From Mycolicibacterium sp. S2-37 (GTDB taxonomy: Bacteria > Actinomycetota > Actinomycetes > Mycobacteriales > Mycobacteriaceae), in the NCBI RefSeq assembly GCF_017352375.1, contig NZ_JAFEVR010000012.1:186001-250000 (forward strand): DNA of 64,000 nucleotides, in the 5' to 3' direction. The number at the start of each line of letters is the position of its first letter. The stretch's first letter is position 1. Below, in pieces: positions 17,599 through 26,718 of this stretch. The translations under genes and the position numbers were made by a program. Under the pieces are notes generated by a model. The model was not told the DNA's origin and made no database searches. It was given only the letters and a program-made list of their open reading frames with translations.

Positions 17599-18372
17599 TC
17601 ACCGCGGAACCCACTCCGAGCTGAGTGCGAAATCGGAGAGATACTTCGTCGAACTCCAGCCGCCGTCGACCACGATGGTCTGACCGTTGATGAAGCTGCC
17701 ACCGTCGGAACACAGGAACGCCACCGTGCTCGCCAGATCCTCCACTGTGCCCAGCCGCGGATAGGGCGTCATCTCGGTGTTGATCTTGCGGAACCGCTCG
17801 TCCTCGAGCCGGTGGGCCACCATGGGCGTGAGCGTCACGCCGGGGGCCACGGCGTTGCAGCGGATGCCCTGTGGGCCGTATTGGCAGGCGATGTGGGTCG
17901 TCAGCGCCGTCATGCCGCCCTTTGCCGCCGAATAGGCGCCGCCGCGCAAACCGCCGACGACCGCGAACGTCGACGTGATGTTGACGATCGCCGAACCGGA
18001 TCGCATGTGCGGGATCACATCGCGTGCCAGCCGGAACGGTGCACGCAGCATCAGGCCCAGAAAGTAGTCGAGGCTCTCGTCGTCGGTCTCGTGCAGCGGT
18101 TTGGGGCTGCCGACGCCGGCGTTGTTCACCAGGAAGTCGATGCGGCCCCAGCGTTCCAGTGCGGCGTCGACAATGCGCCGGGGTGCGTCGTCGGCGGTCA
18201 GGTCGACCGCCAGGGTCGCCACCCGGTCGGCATCCCCGATCGCCGCAGCCACTTCCGCCAGCCGCGTCTCGTCGCGACCGGTCGCGAGTACCGCCATCCC
18301 GTCGGCGGCCAATCTCTCCGCGCAGCCGAATCCGATGCCGCTGCTCGCACCCGTGACGATCGCCACCTGCAT
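17599..18372 (-). CDS. SDR family oxidoreductase
   Basis: 257-aa classical short-chain dehydrogenase. It has the cofactor motif TGASSGIG at residue 7, NNAG near 85, the catalytic serine in NITSTFA, the YSAAKGG motif (Tyr/Lys), and the C-terminal GQTIVVDGGW common to FabG-like enzymes. It would oxidise or reduce a hydroxy/keto group on a pathway intermediate with NAD(P). The ATG at 18372 follows the upstream synthetase stop by 1 nt, so the genes are translationally linked. Substrate not deducible. Confidence 0.85.
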   Translation of the reverse strand: MQVAIVTGASSGIGFGCAERLAADGMAVLATGRDETRLAEVAAAIGDADRVATLAVDLTADDAPRRIVDAALERWGRIDFLVNNAGVGSPKPLHETDDESLDYFLGLMLRAPFRLARDVIPHMRSGSAIVNITSTFAVVGGLRGGAYSAAKGGMTALTTHIACQYGPQGIRCNAVAPGVTLTPMVAHRLEDERFRKINTEMTPYPRLGTVEDLASTVAFLCSDGGSFINGQTIVVDGGWSSTKYLSDFALSSEWVPR

Positions 18373-18373
18373 G

Positions 18374-19975
18374 TCACTCACCTTCGTCTTTCGCTCGTTG
18401 CGCCAGCAGGGCCGCCCGGATCTGATGTTTGAGCACCTTGCCGGCGTCGTTCTTGGGCAACGACTCCCAGACGACGACCTGTTCGGGTGCCTTGAAGGTC
18501 GCCAGTCCGCGGCCGGTGAGGAACTCGCGCAACTCGGTGGCATCGGGGCCCGGTGGCGCCGTGGTGACGATCGCCGCGCACGCCCGTTCGCCGGTGCGGG
18601 GGTCGGGGATTCCGACGACGGCGATCTCCGCGATCGAGGGATGCCCGGCGAGCAGGTCCTCGACCTCCTTCGGAGAGATGTTCTCCCCGTTGCGGATGAT
18701 GACGTCCTTGGCGCGTCCGGTCACCACCAGGTGGTTGTCGTCGACCCACCGGCCGATGTCACCGGTGCGGAAGAAGCCTGCGGCGTCGAAGGATTCGGTC
18801 TCGTCCTCCGGATGCAGGTAGCCGATCAGCATCTGCGGTCCCCGCGCGCAGATCTCCCCGGTGCCCGTGGCTGCGGCCGGATGGTCGGTCAGCTCGACTT
18901 CGGCCAACCCCGGTCTGCCGTCGGTCTCGGCGGCGCGGTCGGGGTCGTCGAGTGCGCCGACCGTCGTGACCGGCACCTCGGTGGAGCCGTACACCCGCGA
19001 CACCGCCGCACGCTCGAAATAGTCGGCGGCCGTACGAATCAGCGACGGGGGTACCGACGCTCCGCCGCAGATGAAGACCTTCAGATCCGGCAACCGGGTG
19101 CCGGCCTGCTGAGCAGCGGCCAGCAGCTGGGACAGGAAGGGGGTGGCACCGGCCATGTGGGTGCAGCGTTCGGAGAGCATCAGCGCGACGCCCCGATCGG
19201 CATTCCACTTCTCCATCAGCACTCCCGTCGTCCCGAGCAGAAGCGGGCATTCGAAGGCGTAGATCGATCCGCCGATGTGGGCGATCGGCGAGGGCACCAG
19301 AAAGGTGTCCCCGGGTTCGATCAACCAGTTGTCCCGCAGCTGACAGATCAGGGCGTGGATCGAGTTATGGCTGTGCAAGACGCCTTTCGGGCGACCAGTC
19401 GTGCCCGAGGTGTACAGGATCATGCGGACGGCGTCCGGATCTGGCACCGGCAGCGGACGCGCACCTGCCGGGACCTCCGACATCGCAGCGTACGGCGTGT
19501 GCGGGCCCGCGTCACCGCGCACGACCACCACCTGCGGGGGCGCGGCCATACCGTCGGCCACCCGGGTCATCATCGCCGCGTAGTCATGACGCCCGAACAC
19601 CGCGGGGACGAATACCATCCGGCTCTGCGAGTCGGAGAGGATGAACGCCAGCTCGTGATCGCGCAGCGACGGCAGGATCGGATTCGCGACCATGCCGGCC
19701 AGCGTCGAAGCCAGGTACACCACCGCGGCCTCGTGCCAGTTGGGCAGCATGAACGACACCACGCTGCCCGCGGGCATCCGGTCCACCATCACGCCGGCCA
19801 GTGCCCGCGCCTGCTCATGCAATGTCGCGCAATCCAACCGGATGTCGCCGTCGACGAGCACCACCCGCTCAGGTGTCGTCTGTGCGGCGTCGCGGAGCGT
19901 GTCGGCCAGGGTGGTGCGGACCCAGACGCCCTGCCGGTAGGCGTCGGCCGCACGCACCTCGTCCCTGCGGACCAC
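18374..19975 (-). CDS. Acyl-CoA synthetase (FadD family)
   Basis: 533-aa adenylating ligase. Motifs: LYTSGTTGRPKGV near residue 190, VYGSTEVPV, the hinge FRTGDIGRWVDDNHLVVTGR, KDVIIRNGENISPKEVE, and the lysine motif KNDAGKVLKHQI. Start is GTG at 19975, 4 nt after the GntR stop. Cohesion with the regulator and lactonase genes makes it a core enzyme of the left arm, likely activating a ring-opened acid. It resembles cyclohexanecarboxylate/aryl-CoA ligases in motif spacing, but this is only an impression. Confidence 0.82.
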   Translation of the reverse strand: MVRRDEVRAADAYRQGVWVRTTLADTLRDAAQTTPERVVLVDGDIRLDCATLHEQARALAGVMVDRMPAGSVVSFMLPNWHEAAVVYLASTLAGMVANPILPSLRDHELAFILSDSQSRMVFVPAVFGRHDYAAMMTRVADGMAAPPQVVVVRGDAGPHTPYAAMSEVPAGARPLPVPDPDAVRMILYTSGTTGRPKGVLHSHNSIHALICQLRDNWLIEPGDTFLVPSPIAHIGGSIYAFECPLLLGTTGVLMEKWNADRGVALMLSERCTHMAGATPFLSQLLAAAQQAGTRLPDLKVFICGGASVPPSLIRTAADYFERAAVSRVYGSTEVPVTTVGALDDPDRAAETDGRPGLAEVELTDHPAAATGTGEICARGPQMLIGYLHPEDETESFDAAGFFRTGDIGRWVDDNHLVVTGRAKDVIIRNGENISPKEVEDLLAGHPSIAEIAVVGIPDPRTGERACAAIVTTAPPGPDATELREFLTGRGLATFKAPEQVVVWESLPKNDAGKVLKHQIRAALLAQRAKDEGE

Positions 19976-19979
19976 GTGG

Positions 19980-20717
19980 TCAGCCCTTGACCCGGCGCAT
20001 GGTCATCGAATGGCGATAGCGCGAGGCGGGATGGGTGTTGACGGTGACCTGCGCGATCTCCCCGTCCGACGTCGTGTACACGCGTCGCATTTCGAGAGCG
20101 GCGGAACCCGTGTCGGCATCCAGGCGCGCGGCCAGTTCGTCGGTGAGCACGATCGCCGAGATCTCCTGGTGCACCTCGACGATGCTCACCCCGAACAGGT
20201 CCTCGATGAGCGGGAAGATCGGGCCACTGTGCCGGTGCAGCAGCCGGCCGACCGAGGCGAACGCGCGGTTGACGTAGTACTCGGTCCGGCAGATCGGCGC
20301 GGCGTCGGGTCCGGCTCGCCGAAAACCCAGGACGGCCAGCCATTCCGAACCGACCGCCAGCCCGGTGCGGTGGGACAGCTGGCCGTCGACCGACACCATC
20401 GCATTGGAGTCGATGACGAACTGCGCGCCCTCGGCGAACGCGAGCAGATCGTTGATCGTCATCACGTCCTGGGCGTAGGCATTCGTCGCCTGCCGGGCCA
20501 CCACGAGCGTGCCCGCGCGCGGTCGGGATGCGATCAGGTTGTCCTCGCGCAGCCGGCGTAAGGCCTCGCGCACGGTGTAGCGGCTCACCTCGAAGCGTTC
20601 GCACAGAGCGTGTTCGGTGGGCAGTTGCGTGCCCACGGGGTACACCCCGTCGACGATCTCCTTGCGCAGGGTGCGCGCGACCTGGAGATAGCGGTGCTCT
20701 ACCGGGCTCACTGTCAT
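19980..20717 (-). CDS. GntR/HutC family regulator (UTRA domain)
   Basis: 245-aa transcription factor. The N-terminal winged helix-turn-helix is plain (QVARTLRKEIVDGVYPVGTQLPTE, then VSRYTVREALRRLREDNLI, residues about 12-65). A UTRA ligand-binding domain follows with the usual CRTEYYVNRAFASVG and late HQEISAIVLTDELA features. Encoded as the second gene of the left arm, between the lactonase and ligase genes, it is the obvious controller of the divergent regulon. The palindromes at 22399-22505 are the likely binding sites. It is probably a repressor released by a pathway acyl or hydroxy-acid intermediate (family inference). Confidence 0.87.
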   Translation of the reverse strand: MTVSPVEHRYLQVARTLRKEIVDGVYPVGTQLPTEHALCERFEVSRYTVREALRRLREDNLIASRPRAGTLVVARQATNAYAQDVMTINDLLAFAEGAQFVIDSNAMVSVDGQLSHRTGLAVGSEWLAVLGFRRAGPDAAPICRTEYYVNRAFASVGRLLHRHSGPIFPLIEDLFGVSIVEVHQEISAIVLTDELAARLDADTGSAALEMRRVYTTSDGEIAQVTVNTHPASRYRHSMTMRRVKG

Positions 20718-20734
20718 CGCGGATCGGGCTCCCC

Positions 20735-22342
20735 TCAGGTCCTGCGCAGCGCGAGGACGCTGCCGTCGCCGTCGGCGGACACGAACAGCGTCCCGTCGGG
20801 CCCCCGGGTGATTCCGGCGAATGGGCCCTGCGGGCCGGAGAAGGGCTGGATTCCTCTCAGCGGCTTGGGATTCACGCCCGGGGGCGCGCCGATCGGGAGC
20901 CCGGCGGCGACCGTCTCGCTGGTACCGGTGTCCAAGTTCACGGCCACCACCTCTTTGGCGCCGGCGTCGACGACGTACGCCGTCACCCCGTCGACGAGGA
21001 CCCCCTGCGGCTGTCCCAGCCCATCGATCACGGTCTCGGTGCGTGCGCCGGTGAGCCGGACCAGGCGTCCGGCCGCCGATTCGGTGACCAGGGGGACGCC
21101 GTCAGGGCCGAATGCGACCCCGGACGGGCCTTCCAGCCCGGTCGCGAGTACCTCGCCCCGGCCGGCCCGCAAGCCGTGCACCCGGCCGGCGCCCAATTCG
21201 GCGAAGACCACGGTGCCGTCCGCTCCAGCGGCGATGCCGTAGAGCTGGTCGAAACCGGTTGCCAGATATTCTGTCTCGCCTCCGGGCCGGTATCGGCCGA
21301 CCTGACCGAGGGACGTCGTGACGAGGAAGTCGCCCCCGCCTGCGGTCGCGAGCCCGCGCAGATAGCCCGGATAGCCGGGCGTGAACAGCATCGCGACCGT
21401 CTCCAACGAGCCGTCGGGCCGCAGTGCGTAGAAGTACGTGCCGTCGGCGATGTAGAGCCTGCCGTCGTCACCGATCGCGAGATCGTGCGGCCAGTTGAGG
21501 CCACCGGGCAGCAGGGCGCGGGTGTCGCCGTCGGCGAGGACCTCGGTGATCTCGCCGGTGAAATTCGAGGTGAACAACCGTCCGCCGGCGATCGTGAGGT
21601 TGTCGAGGCCTGGATTGAGTTGGGCGAGAACGGTGTGCGCACCGGTGCGGGGATCGATGCGTAGCACCTGACCGGACGCGACCTGGGTGGAGATGATGAA
21701 GCCGTCGGAGTCGAACTTCACCGCATCGGGTGCGCCGAGGTCGGCGGCGACGCGCTGCGGTTCACCGGGCCCTTCCGGGTCCGGGTTCACGCGCCAGATC
21801 TCGTTGGCCATCATCAGCGGGTAGTAGAGGAGGCCGTCCGGGCCGACCTCCATGGCGTTGGGGCCGGGGAGGTTGTGCAGCAGGATGCGCGGTGCGCCGC
21901 CGGCGAGGTCGAGTTCCATCAACCGGCCGCCCTCGCGGCATTCGTTGACGAACAGCCGGCCCTGATGGACGGTGATGCCGTTCGCGGCCGGCAGGTCGTC
22001 GCGCAGCACCCGGGTTCGGCCGGACGGGTCGCGCACACTGACGCGGCCGTCGAAGTACTCGGTCGCGTACAGGTTGCCGTCGCCGTCGAAGGCCAGATCG
22101 TCGGGGGCGACGATGTCCCCACCCTTGGGGCTGATCGCCTCGATCTCAGCGGTGTCGATGTCGAGCGCACTGATCTGGCTGCCGGTCACCTGGGCGATGT
22201 AGATGCGGCCGTCGGGTCCGGTCCGCAGGCCGTTGGCGCCGAAGAGCCGGCTCGCAGGGGTGACGCGGTGCAGCTGCCACCCCGGTGCCGTCGCGGGCGG
22301 TTTCTCGGGTGCGTAGCGGGCCTGCTGCAGCGAAGTGGACAT
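20735..22342 (-). CDS. SMP-30/NHL beta-propeller protein, candidate lactonase
   Basis: 535-aa protein built of repeated short blades with GPDGxxY/GDDGRLYIADG-type motifs (LRTGPDGRIYIAQ, AFDGDGNLYATEY, AIGDDGRLYIADG, AFGPDGVPLVTES). This is the pattern of SMP-30/gluconolactonase and NHL propellers. It is nearly twice the length of a single six-bladed SMP-30 domain, so two propellers in tandem are likely (residues about 20-285 and 290-530). Proteins of this fold hydrolyse lactones using Ca/Zn, which fits a cluster with a Baeyer-Villiger-type monooxygenase. No signal peptide is visible. It is the first gene of the left arm, reading away from the shared promoter region. Confidence 0.75.
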   Translation of the reverse strand: MSTSLQQARYAPEKPPATAPGWQLHRVTPASRLFGANGLRTGPDGRIYIAQVTGSQISALDIDTAEIEAISPKGGDIVAPDDLAFDGDGNLYATEYFDGRVSVRDPSGRTRVLRDDLPAANGITVHQGRLFVNECREGGRLMELDLAGGAPRILLHNLPGPNAMEVGPDGLLYYPLMMANEIWRVNPDPEGPGEPQRVAADLGAPDAVKFDSDGFIISTQVASGQVLRIDPRTGAHTVLAQLNPGLDNLTIAGGRLFTSNFTGEITEVLADGDTRALLPGGLNWPHDLAIGDDGRLYIADGTYFYALRPDGSLETVAMLFTPGYPGYLRGLATAGGGDFLVTTSLGQVGRYRPGGETEYLATGFDQLYGIAAGADGTVVFAELGAGRVHGLRAGRGEVLATGLEGPSGVAFGPDGVPLVTESAAGRLVRLTGARTETVIDGLGQPQGVLVDGVTAYVVDAGAKEVVAVNLDTGTSETVAAGLPIGAPPGVNPKPLRGIQPFSGPQGPFAGITRGPDGTLFVSADGDGSVLALRRT

Positions 22343-22398
22343 ACCTGGTCGGGATCCTTCCGTCCGCCGATTCCGCGGAGACGTTAGCAAGCTCCGGC

Positions 22399-22505
22399 TA
22401 GTCCAGACAATAGACCGGCAGCTCTCGGGGGTCGCCTTGACGCTGCGATAACCGCTGCGCAATAGTGTTCTCCAATATGCAGAACACCGTTAGTTGTCCG
22501 GACAA
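22399..22505. promoter_or_regulatory. Divergent promoter region with candidate GntR operators
   Basis: The 169-bp gap between the two catabolic arms holds a perfect 12-bp palindrome TTGTCCGGACAA at 22494-22505. A 10/12 match to it lies on the opposite strand at 22399-22410 (TTGTCTGGACTA). A separate inverted repeat GTGTTCT-N9-AGAACAC lies at 22465-22487. One copy of the first motif sits near each divergent gene start, which suits co-repression of both arms by the GntR protein encoded in the left arm. Binding is inferred from position and symmetry. Confidence 0.6.
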
Positions 22506-22511
22506 ATCGCT

Positions 22512-23360
22512 ATGACGTCCTCGTTGCTCGGGCTGGAGGGCCGGGTCGTGGTGGTCTCGGGCGCCGGGGGCGGCGGCATCGGCACGACCGTGACTCGGTG
22601 CGCGGCGCAGGCCGGAGCGACCGTCGTCGCGGTCAGCCGCAAGCGCGACAACCTCGACCAGCACATCTCCCCGCTCGCGGAGGAGGGACTGCCGGTGATC
22701 GCGGTGGTTGCCGACGCATCGACCGACGACGGCATCGCCCGGGTCATCGACGCGGCCCGCGCGGCGGAGGGTGACCTCTACGGCCTGGTCAACGTCGCCG
22801 GTGGGGCGGCACCGGCGACCTGGATGCCCTCGACACGGGTGACCCGCGACGACTGGCGATCACTGTTCACCGCAAACCTCGAGACGGCGTTCTTCATGAG
22901 CCAGGCGGTCGCCGCCGAACTGCGGTCCGAGAAGCTGCCGGGGTCCATCGTCTCGATCTCGTCGATCAGCGGGATGAACACCGCGCCGTTTCACATCGCC
23001 TACGGCACAGCCAAGGCCGCCGTCGCCGCGATGACCCGCACCATGGCTGTCGAACTGGCACTGGACAACATCCGGGTCAACGCCGTCGCCCCCGGCGTCA
23101 CCGAGACCGCCGCATCGGCGACGTACGTCGACGACGATCCGCAGCGCGACCGCACCGCGATCGCCATGGGGCGCCGCGGCACACCCGGTGAGCAGGCGAA
23201 CGCGATCCTGTTCCTGTTGTCGGACATGTCGAGCTACATCACCGGCCAGACGCTTCTCGTCGACGGCGGGCTGAACCTCAAATGGACACATCTGGGCGCC
23301 GACAACACGTCGCTGTTCCTCAAAGACGAATCCTTCCGCAGATCCATCAGCCGGTTCTGA
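22512..23360 (+). CDS. SDR family oxidoreductase
   Basis: 282-aa short-chain dehydrogenase. The cofactor loop is Gly-rich (SGAGGGGIGTTV). It also has NVAGG, SISSISGM, the catalytic YGTAKAA, and TGQTLLVDGGLNL. Expected to interconvert an alcohol and ketone, for example making the ketone used by the downstream BVMO. The ATG at 22512 is chosen; an in-frame TTG at 22494 would lie inside the palindromic operator and is unlikely. First gene of the right-arm operon. Only 13 nt separate it from the Rieske gene, which has an AAAGGA site. Confidence 0.85.
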   Translation: MTSSLLGLEGRVVVVSGAGGGGIGTTVTRCAAQAGATVVAVSRKRDNLDQHISPLAEEGLPVIAVVADASTDDGIARVIDAARAAEGDLYGLVNVAGGAAPATWMPSTRVTRDDWRSLFTANLETAFFMSQAVAAELRSEKLPGSIVSISSISGMNTAPFHIAYGTAKAAVAAMTRTMAVELALDNIRVNAVAPGVTETAASATYVDDDPQRDRTAIAMGRRGTPGEQANAILFLLSDMSSYITGQTLLVDGGLNLKWTHLGADNTSLFLKDESFRRSISRF

Positions 23361-23373
23361 AAGGACAGATCAC

Positions 23374-24798
23374 GTGACGCACACCGAATCCGACCTCGAC
23401 GCCGCGATCGAAGTCGACGCCGACCCCGACGATTCGACCGGGCGGGTGGCCGAGGATCTGTCGGACCCGATGACGATCCCTGTCGAGGCCTACATCTCCG
23501 AGTCCTACGCCCGTGCCGAGCGGGACAAGCTGTGGCGCAGAGTCTGGCAGCAGGTCGGACGTGTCGAGGAGATCCCCGAGATCGGTAGCTATCTGACCTA
23601 CGACATCCTCGACGACTCGATCATCGTCGTGCGTACCGGGACGGGAGACTCGGCGTCGGCTTTCACCGCGCACCACAACGTGTGCATGCACCGTGGCCGC
23701 AGGCTCATCGACAATCCCGAGGGCGCCAAGCATGCGGTCGGCCGCGCCCGGAAGTCGTTCGTCTGCGGATTCCACGGCTGGACATACGGTCTGGACGGCG
23801 CCTGCACCCACATCCGCGAGCAGGACGACTGGAAGGGGGCCCTCACCCCGGCCAATACGCACCTGGCCCCCGTACAGGTGGACACCTGGGGTGGCTGGCT
23901 GTTCATCAACATGGACCCCGACTGCGAACCGCTCGTCGACTACCTCTTCCCCGCCTCGAAGATCCTCGATCCGTTCGGGCTGGAGAACATGCGCTACAAG
24001 TGGCGCAAATGGCTGTACTTCGACTGCAACTGGAAAGTCGCGATGGAGGCCTTCAACGAGACCTACCACGTGTTCACCACCCACCCGGAGTTCAACAGGT
24101 TCGGTGAGTTCAAAGGGTGGGCCAAAGCGCAGGGCCGGCACAGCAACATCGGCTACGACGCGCCGAAGGGTATGGACGAGACCAAGTCCAAGATCCGCCT
24201 CGGCACCGGCGACCCGCGCATCTCGACCGCTGAGATGCAGGTCTACACAATGGAAGAGACCAACGCGACGACCACCCAGACGCTGGTGAACGCCGCCAAA
24301 CGCCTCGTCGACGAACTGCCCGAGGGCACACCCGCCGACCAGGTGCTGCAGCACTGGCTTGCCTCGGCCCGCCGCGACGACGAGGCACGCGGCGTGATCT
24401 GGCCGACCATTCCGCCCGACATCCTCGGCCAGAGCGGAACCGCCTGGCAGCTCTTCCCCAACTTCCAGATCGGCCAGGGCCTGACCAGTGCGCTGTGCTA
24501 TTCGGCGCGACCCGATCCGACCTACGACCCGAACAAGTGCATCTTCGAGGTGGCGGTCTTCGAGCTGTACCCCAAAGGGGAGGAGCCCGAGACGGAGTGG
24601 GTCTACACCCCGAAGGACTCGCCCAACTGGCTCTCGGTGCTACCGCAGGACTTCTCGAACATGGCCGCGGTGCAGCAGGGGATGAAGTCGGCGGGCTTCC
24701 CCGGCACGCTGCCCAACCCGTACCGCGAACGCAGCACCGTCAACCTGCACACCCAGCTCTCGAAGTACATGGGCACCGGCGAGCCGCGCAACGTGTGA
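23374..24798 (+). CDS. Rieske non-heme iron oxygenase, alpha subunit
   Basis: 474-aa ring-hydroxylating oxygenase subunit that would hydroxylate a ring or C-H bond using O2 and electrons from a reductase. The Rieske [2Fe-2S] ligands are visible as C104-M-H106 and C131-x2-H134 (CMHRGR...CGFHGW). The mononuclear iron histidines are in NETYHVFTTH (about H232 and H237). The sequence includes a long C-terminal SRPBCC catalytic domain. The GTG start at 23374 follows GAAAGGACAG. No ferredoxin, reductase or small beta subunit is encoded in the operon, so electrons must come from elsewhere; a homotrimeric alpha-only enzyme is likely. Substrate unknown. Confidence 0.88.
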   Translation: MTHTESDLDAAIEVDADPDDSTGRVAEDLSDPMTIPVEAYISESYARAERDKLWRRVWQQVGRVEEIPEIGSYLTYDILDDSIIVVRTGTGDSASAFTAHHNVCMHRGRRLIDNPEGAKHAVGRARKSFVCGFHGWTYGLDGACTHIREQDDWKGALTPANTHLAPVQVDTWGGWLFINMDPDCEPLVDYLFPASKILDPFGLENMRYKWRKWLYFDCNWKVAMEAFNETYHVFTTHPEFNRFGEFKGWAKAQGRHSNIGYDAPKGMDETKSKIRLGTGDPRISTAEMQVYTMEETNATTTQTLVNAAKRLVDELPEGTPADQVLQHWLASARRDDEARGVIWPTIPPDILGQSGTAWQLFPNFQIGQGLTSALCYSARPDPTYDPNKCIFEVAVFELYPKGEEPETEWVYTPKDSPNWLSVLPQDFSNMAAVQQGMKSAGFPGTLPNPYRERSTVNLHTQLSKYMGTGEPRNV

Positions 24799-24861
24799 TT
24801 CCGGCGCGCTCTCCGCCGCTGAGCGCAGGTACCGCGCCGAAACCACTGAAGGAGACACCAC

Positions 24862-26718
24862 ATGACGACCACCGAGAGTTCGTGCGGCCCGACAGACACG
24901 CCGACCGACATCGATATCCCCGCCATCCGGGAGAAGTACGCCGCCGAGCGGGCCAGACGACTACGGCCCGACGGCGCCGATCAGTACCTGGAACTGGAGG
25001 GCAGGTTCGCCAAGTTCTATGAGGTCGATCCGTACACACCGGTGACGCCGCGGGATCCGATCGTCGAGGACGCCGACGTCGTCATCCTCGGCGGCGGCTT
25101 CGCGGGGCTGCTGGCCGGGGCGTACCTGAAAAAGGCCGGCGTCGAGGGAATCCGGGTGATCGAGATGGCCGGCGACTTCGGCGGCGTCTGGTACTGGAAC
25201 CGGTTCCCGGGGATCCAGTGCGACAACGACGCGTACTGCTACATCCCGCTGCTCGAAGAGCTCGACTTCATGCCGTCGAAGAAATTCGCCGACGGCGCCG
25301 AGATCTTCCAGCACTGCCGCAACATCGGCAAGCACTTCGGCCTCTACGACGGCGCACTGTTCTCCACCCAGGTGCGCGAGTTGCGGTGGGCCGACGAAAC
25401 CCGACGGTGGCAGATCAGCACCGACCGCGGCGACGAGATCCGGGCACGCTTCGTCGTCATGGCCCAAGGCTCCTACAACCGACCGAAGCTGCCGGGGATC
25501 CCCGGCATCGAGGAGTACCGAGCCGCCGGGGGGCACGTGTTCCACTCGGCGCGCTGGGATTACGACTACACCGGCGGCAACGCCGACGGTAACCTGCACA
25601 GGCTGGGCGACAAGCGTGTGGCACTCGTCGGTACCGGAGCCACCGGAATCCAGGTGGTGCCTCACCTCGGTCGGGATGCCCAGGAACTCCTCGTGTTCCA
25701 GCGGACGCCCTCATCGGTCGACGAACGCGTCAACACACCCACCGACCCGGACTGGGCCGCCTCGCTGCAACCGGGTTGGCAGGAGGAACGCAAACGCAAT
25801 TTCCACAACTGGTCGCCGTTCGTCGGCGTCGTGTTCGGCGAACCGGATCTGGTGTGCGACTTCTGGACCGAGCTGGGCCGCAACCTCACCGCCCGCATTG
25901 CGTCCACCGGGGATCCCGCGTCAGTGACCATCGAGCAGATCATGGCCTTCCGGGAAGAGGAGGACTACAAGATCATGGAGCGGTTGCGGCGCCGCGTCGA
26001 TGCCATCGTCGAGGACCCCGTCACCGCCGAGGCGCTCAAGCCGTACTACCGCTTCATGTGCAAGCGGCCGTCGTCCAGCGAGGAATACCTGACCACGTTC
26101 AACCGGCCCAACGTGACACTGGTCGACGTGTCGGCGTCCAAGGGCGTGGAACGCCTGACCGAGAAGGGCATCGTCGCCAACGGCGTCGAATACGAGGTCG
26201 ACTGCGTGATCTTCGCGAGCGGCTTCGAGATCTCCACCGAGATCAGCCGCCGATACGCCATCGACAGCATCGTCGGCCGTGACGGGCTGTCGCTGTTCGA
26301 CTACTGGCAGAACGACTACAAGACGCTGCACGGGATGACCAGCCGCGGCTTCCCGAACCAGTTCTTCATGGGCTTCATCCAGGGCGGGGTTTCCGCCAAC
26401 ACCACGGCGATGTTCGAGCAGCAGGCACAGCACATCGCCTACATCATCGCCGAGGCGCAGAACCGGGGTGCCACCACGGTCGAGCCCACCCAGGAGGGCC
26501 AGGACAACTGGGTCCACACGGTCCGCGAGTTGTCGATCGACAACTCGGCCTTCGAGCTGTCCTGCACGCCGGGCTATTACAACAATGAGGGCCGCGGCGG
26601 CGCGGAACGCAACGGCTCGTTTCTGGGTGACTTCTACTCGCCCGGGTTCTACGCGTTCGACGATCTGATCTCCGAATGGCGTCGCAACGGCGACCTCGAC
26701 GGACTGGAGCTGCGATGA
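24862..26718 (+). CDS. Flavin monooxygenase, Baeyer-Villiger type
   Basis: 618-aa flavoprotein with two Rossmann motifs (GGGFAGLLAG near residue 77 for FAD, and GTGATGIQ near 257 for NADPH). Between them is a BVMO-like signature ending HSARWDY (His-x3-Trp-Asp, about residue 228). The long N-terminal extension and total length fit the larger BVMOs such as steroid, cyclopentadecanone and related ketone monooxygenases rather than the about 540-aa cyclohexanone type. Predicted reaction: ketone to ester or lactone. The stop overlaps the TauD-type gene by 4 nt. A simple N/S-oxygenase role is a less likely alternative. Confidence 0.83.
   Translation: MTTTESSCGPTDTPTDIDIPAIREKYAAERARRLRPDGADQYLELEGRFAKFYEVDPYTPVTPRDPIVEDADVVILGGGFAGLLAGAYLKKAGVEGIRVIEMAGDFGGVWYWNRFPGIQCDNDAYCYIPLLEELDFMPSKKFADGAEIFQHCRNIGKHFGLYDGALFSTQVRELRWADETRRWQISTDRGDEIRARFVVMAQGSYNRPKLPGIPGIEEYRAAGGHVFHSARWDYDYTGGNADGNLHRLGDKRVALVGTGATGIQVVPHLGRDAQELLVFQRTPSSVDERVNTPTDPDWAASLQPGWQEERKRNFHNWSPFVGVVFGEPDLVCDFWTELGRNLTARIASTGDPASVTIEQIMAFREEEDYKIMERLRRRVDAIVEDPVTAEALKPYYRFMCKRPSSSEEYLTTFNRPNVTLVDVSASKGVERLTEKGIVANGVEYEVDCVIFASGFEISTEISRRYAIDSIVGRDGLSLFDYWQNDYKTLHGMTSRGFPNQFFMGFIQGGVSANTTAMFEQQAQHIAYIIAEAQNRGATTVEPTQEGQDNWVHTVRELSIDNSAFELSCTPGYYNNEGRGGAERNGSFLGDFYSPGFYAFDDLISEWRRNGDLDGLELR

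Noticed and set aside
15213..17624. An 803-codon plus-strand open frame opposite the NmrA-like and FadD genes
   Set aside because: Low-complexity Arg/His/Gln composition without motifs; an antisense shadow of well-supported minus-strand genes. The same applies to 18101-19990.
22494..22511. TTG start for the first right-arm SDR
   Set aside because: It lies inside a perfect 12-bp palindrome likely to be an operator; the ATG at 22512 gives a normal SDR N-terminus.
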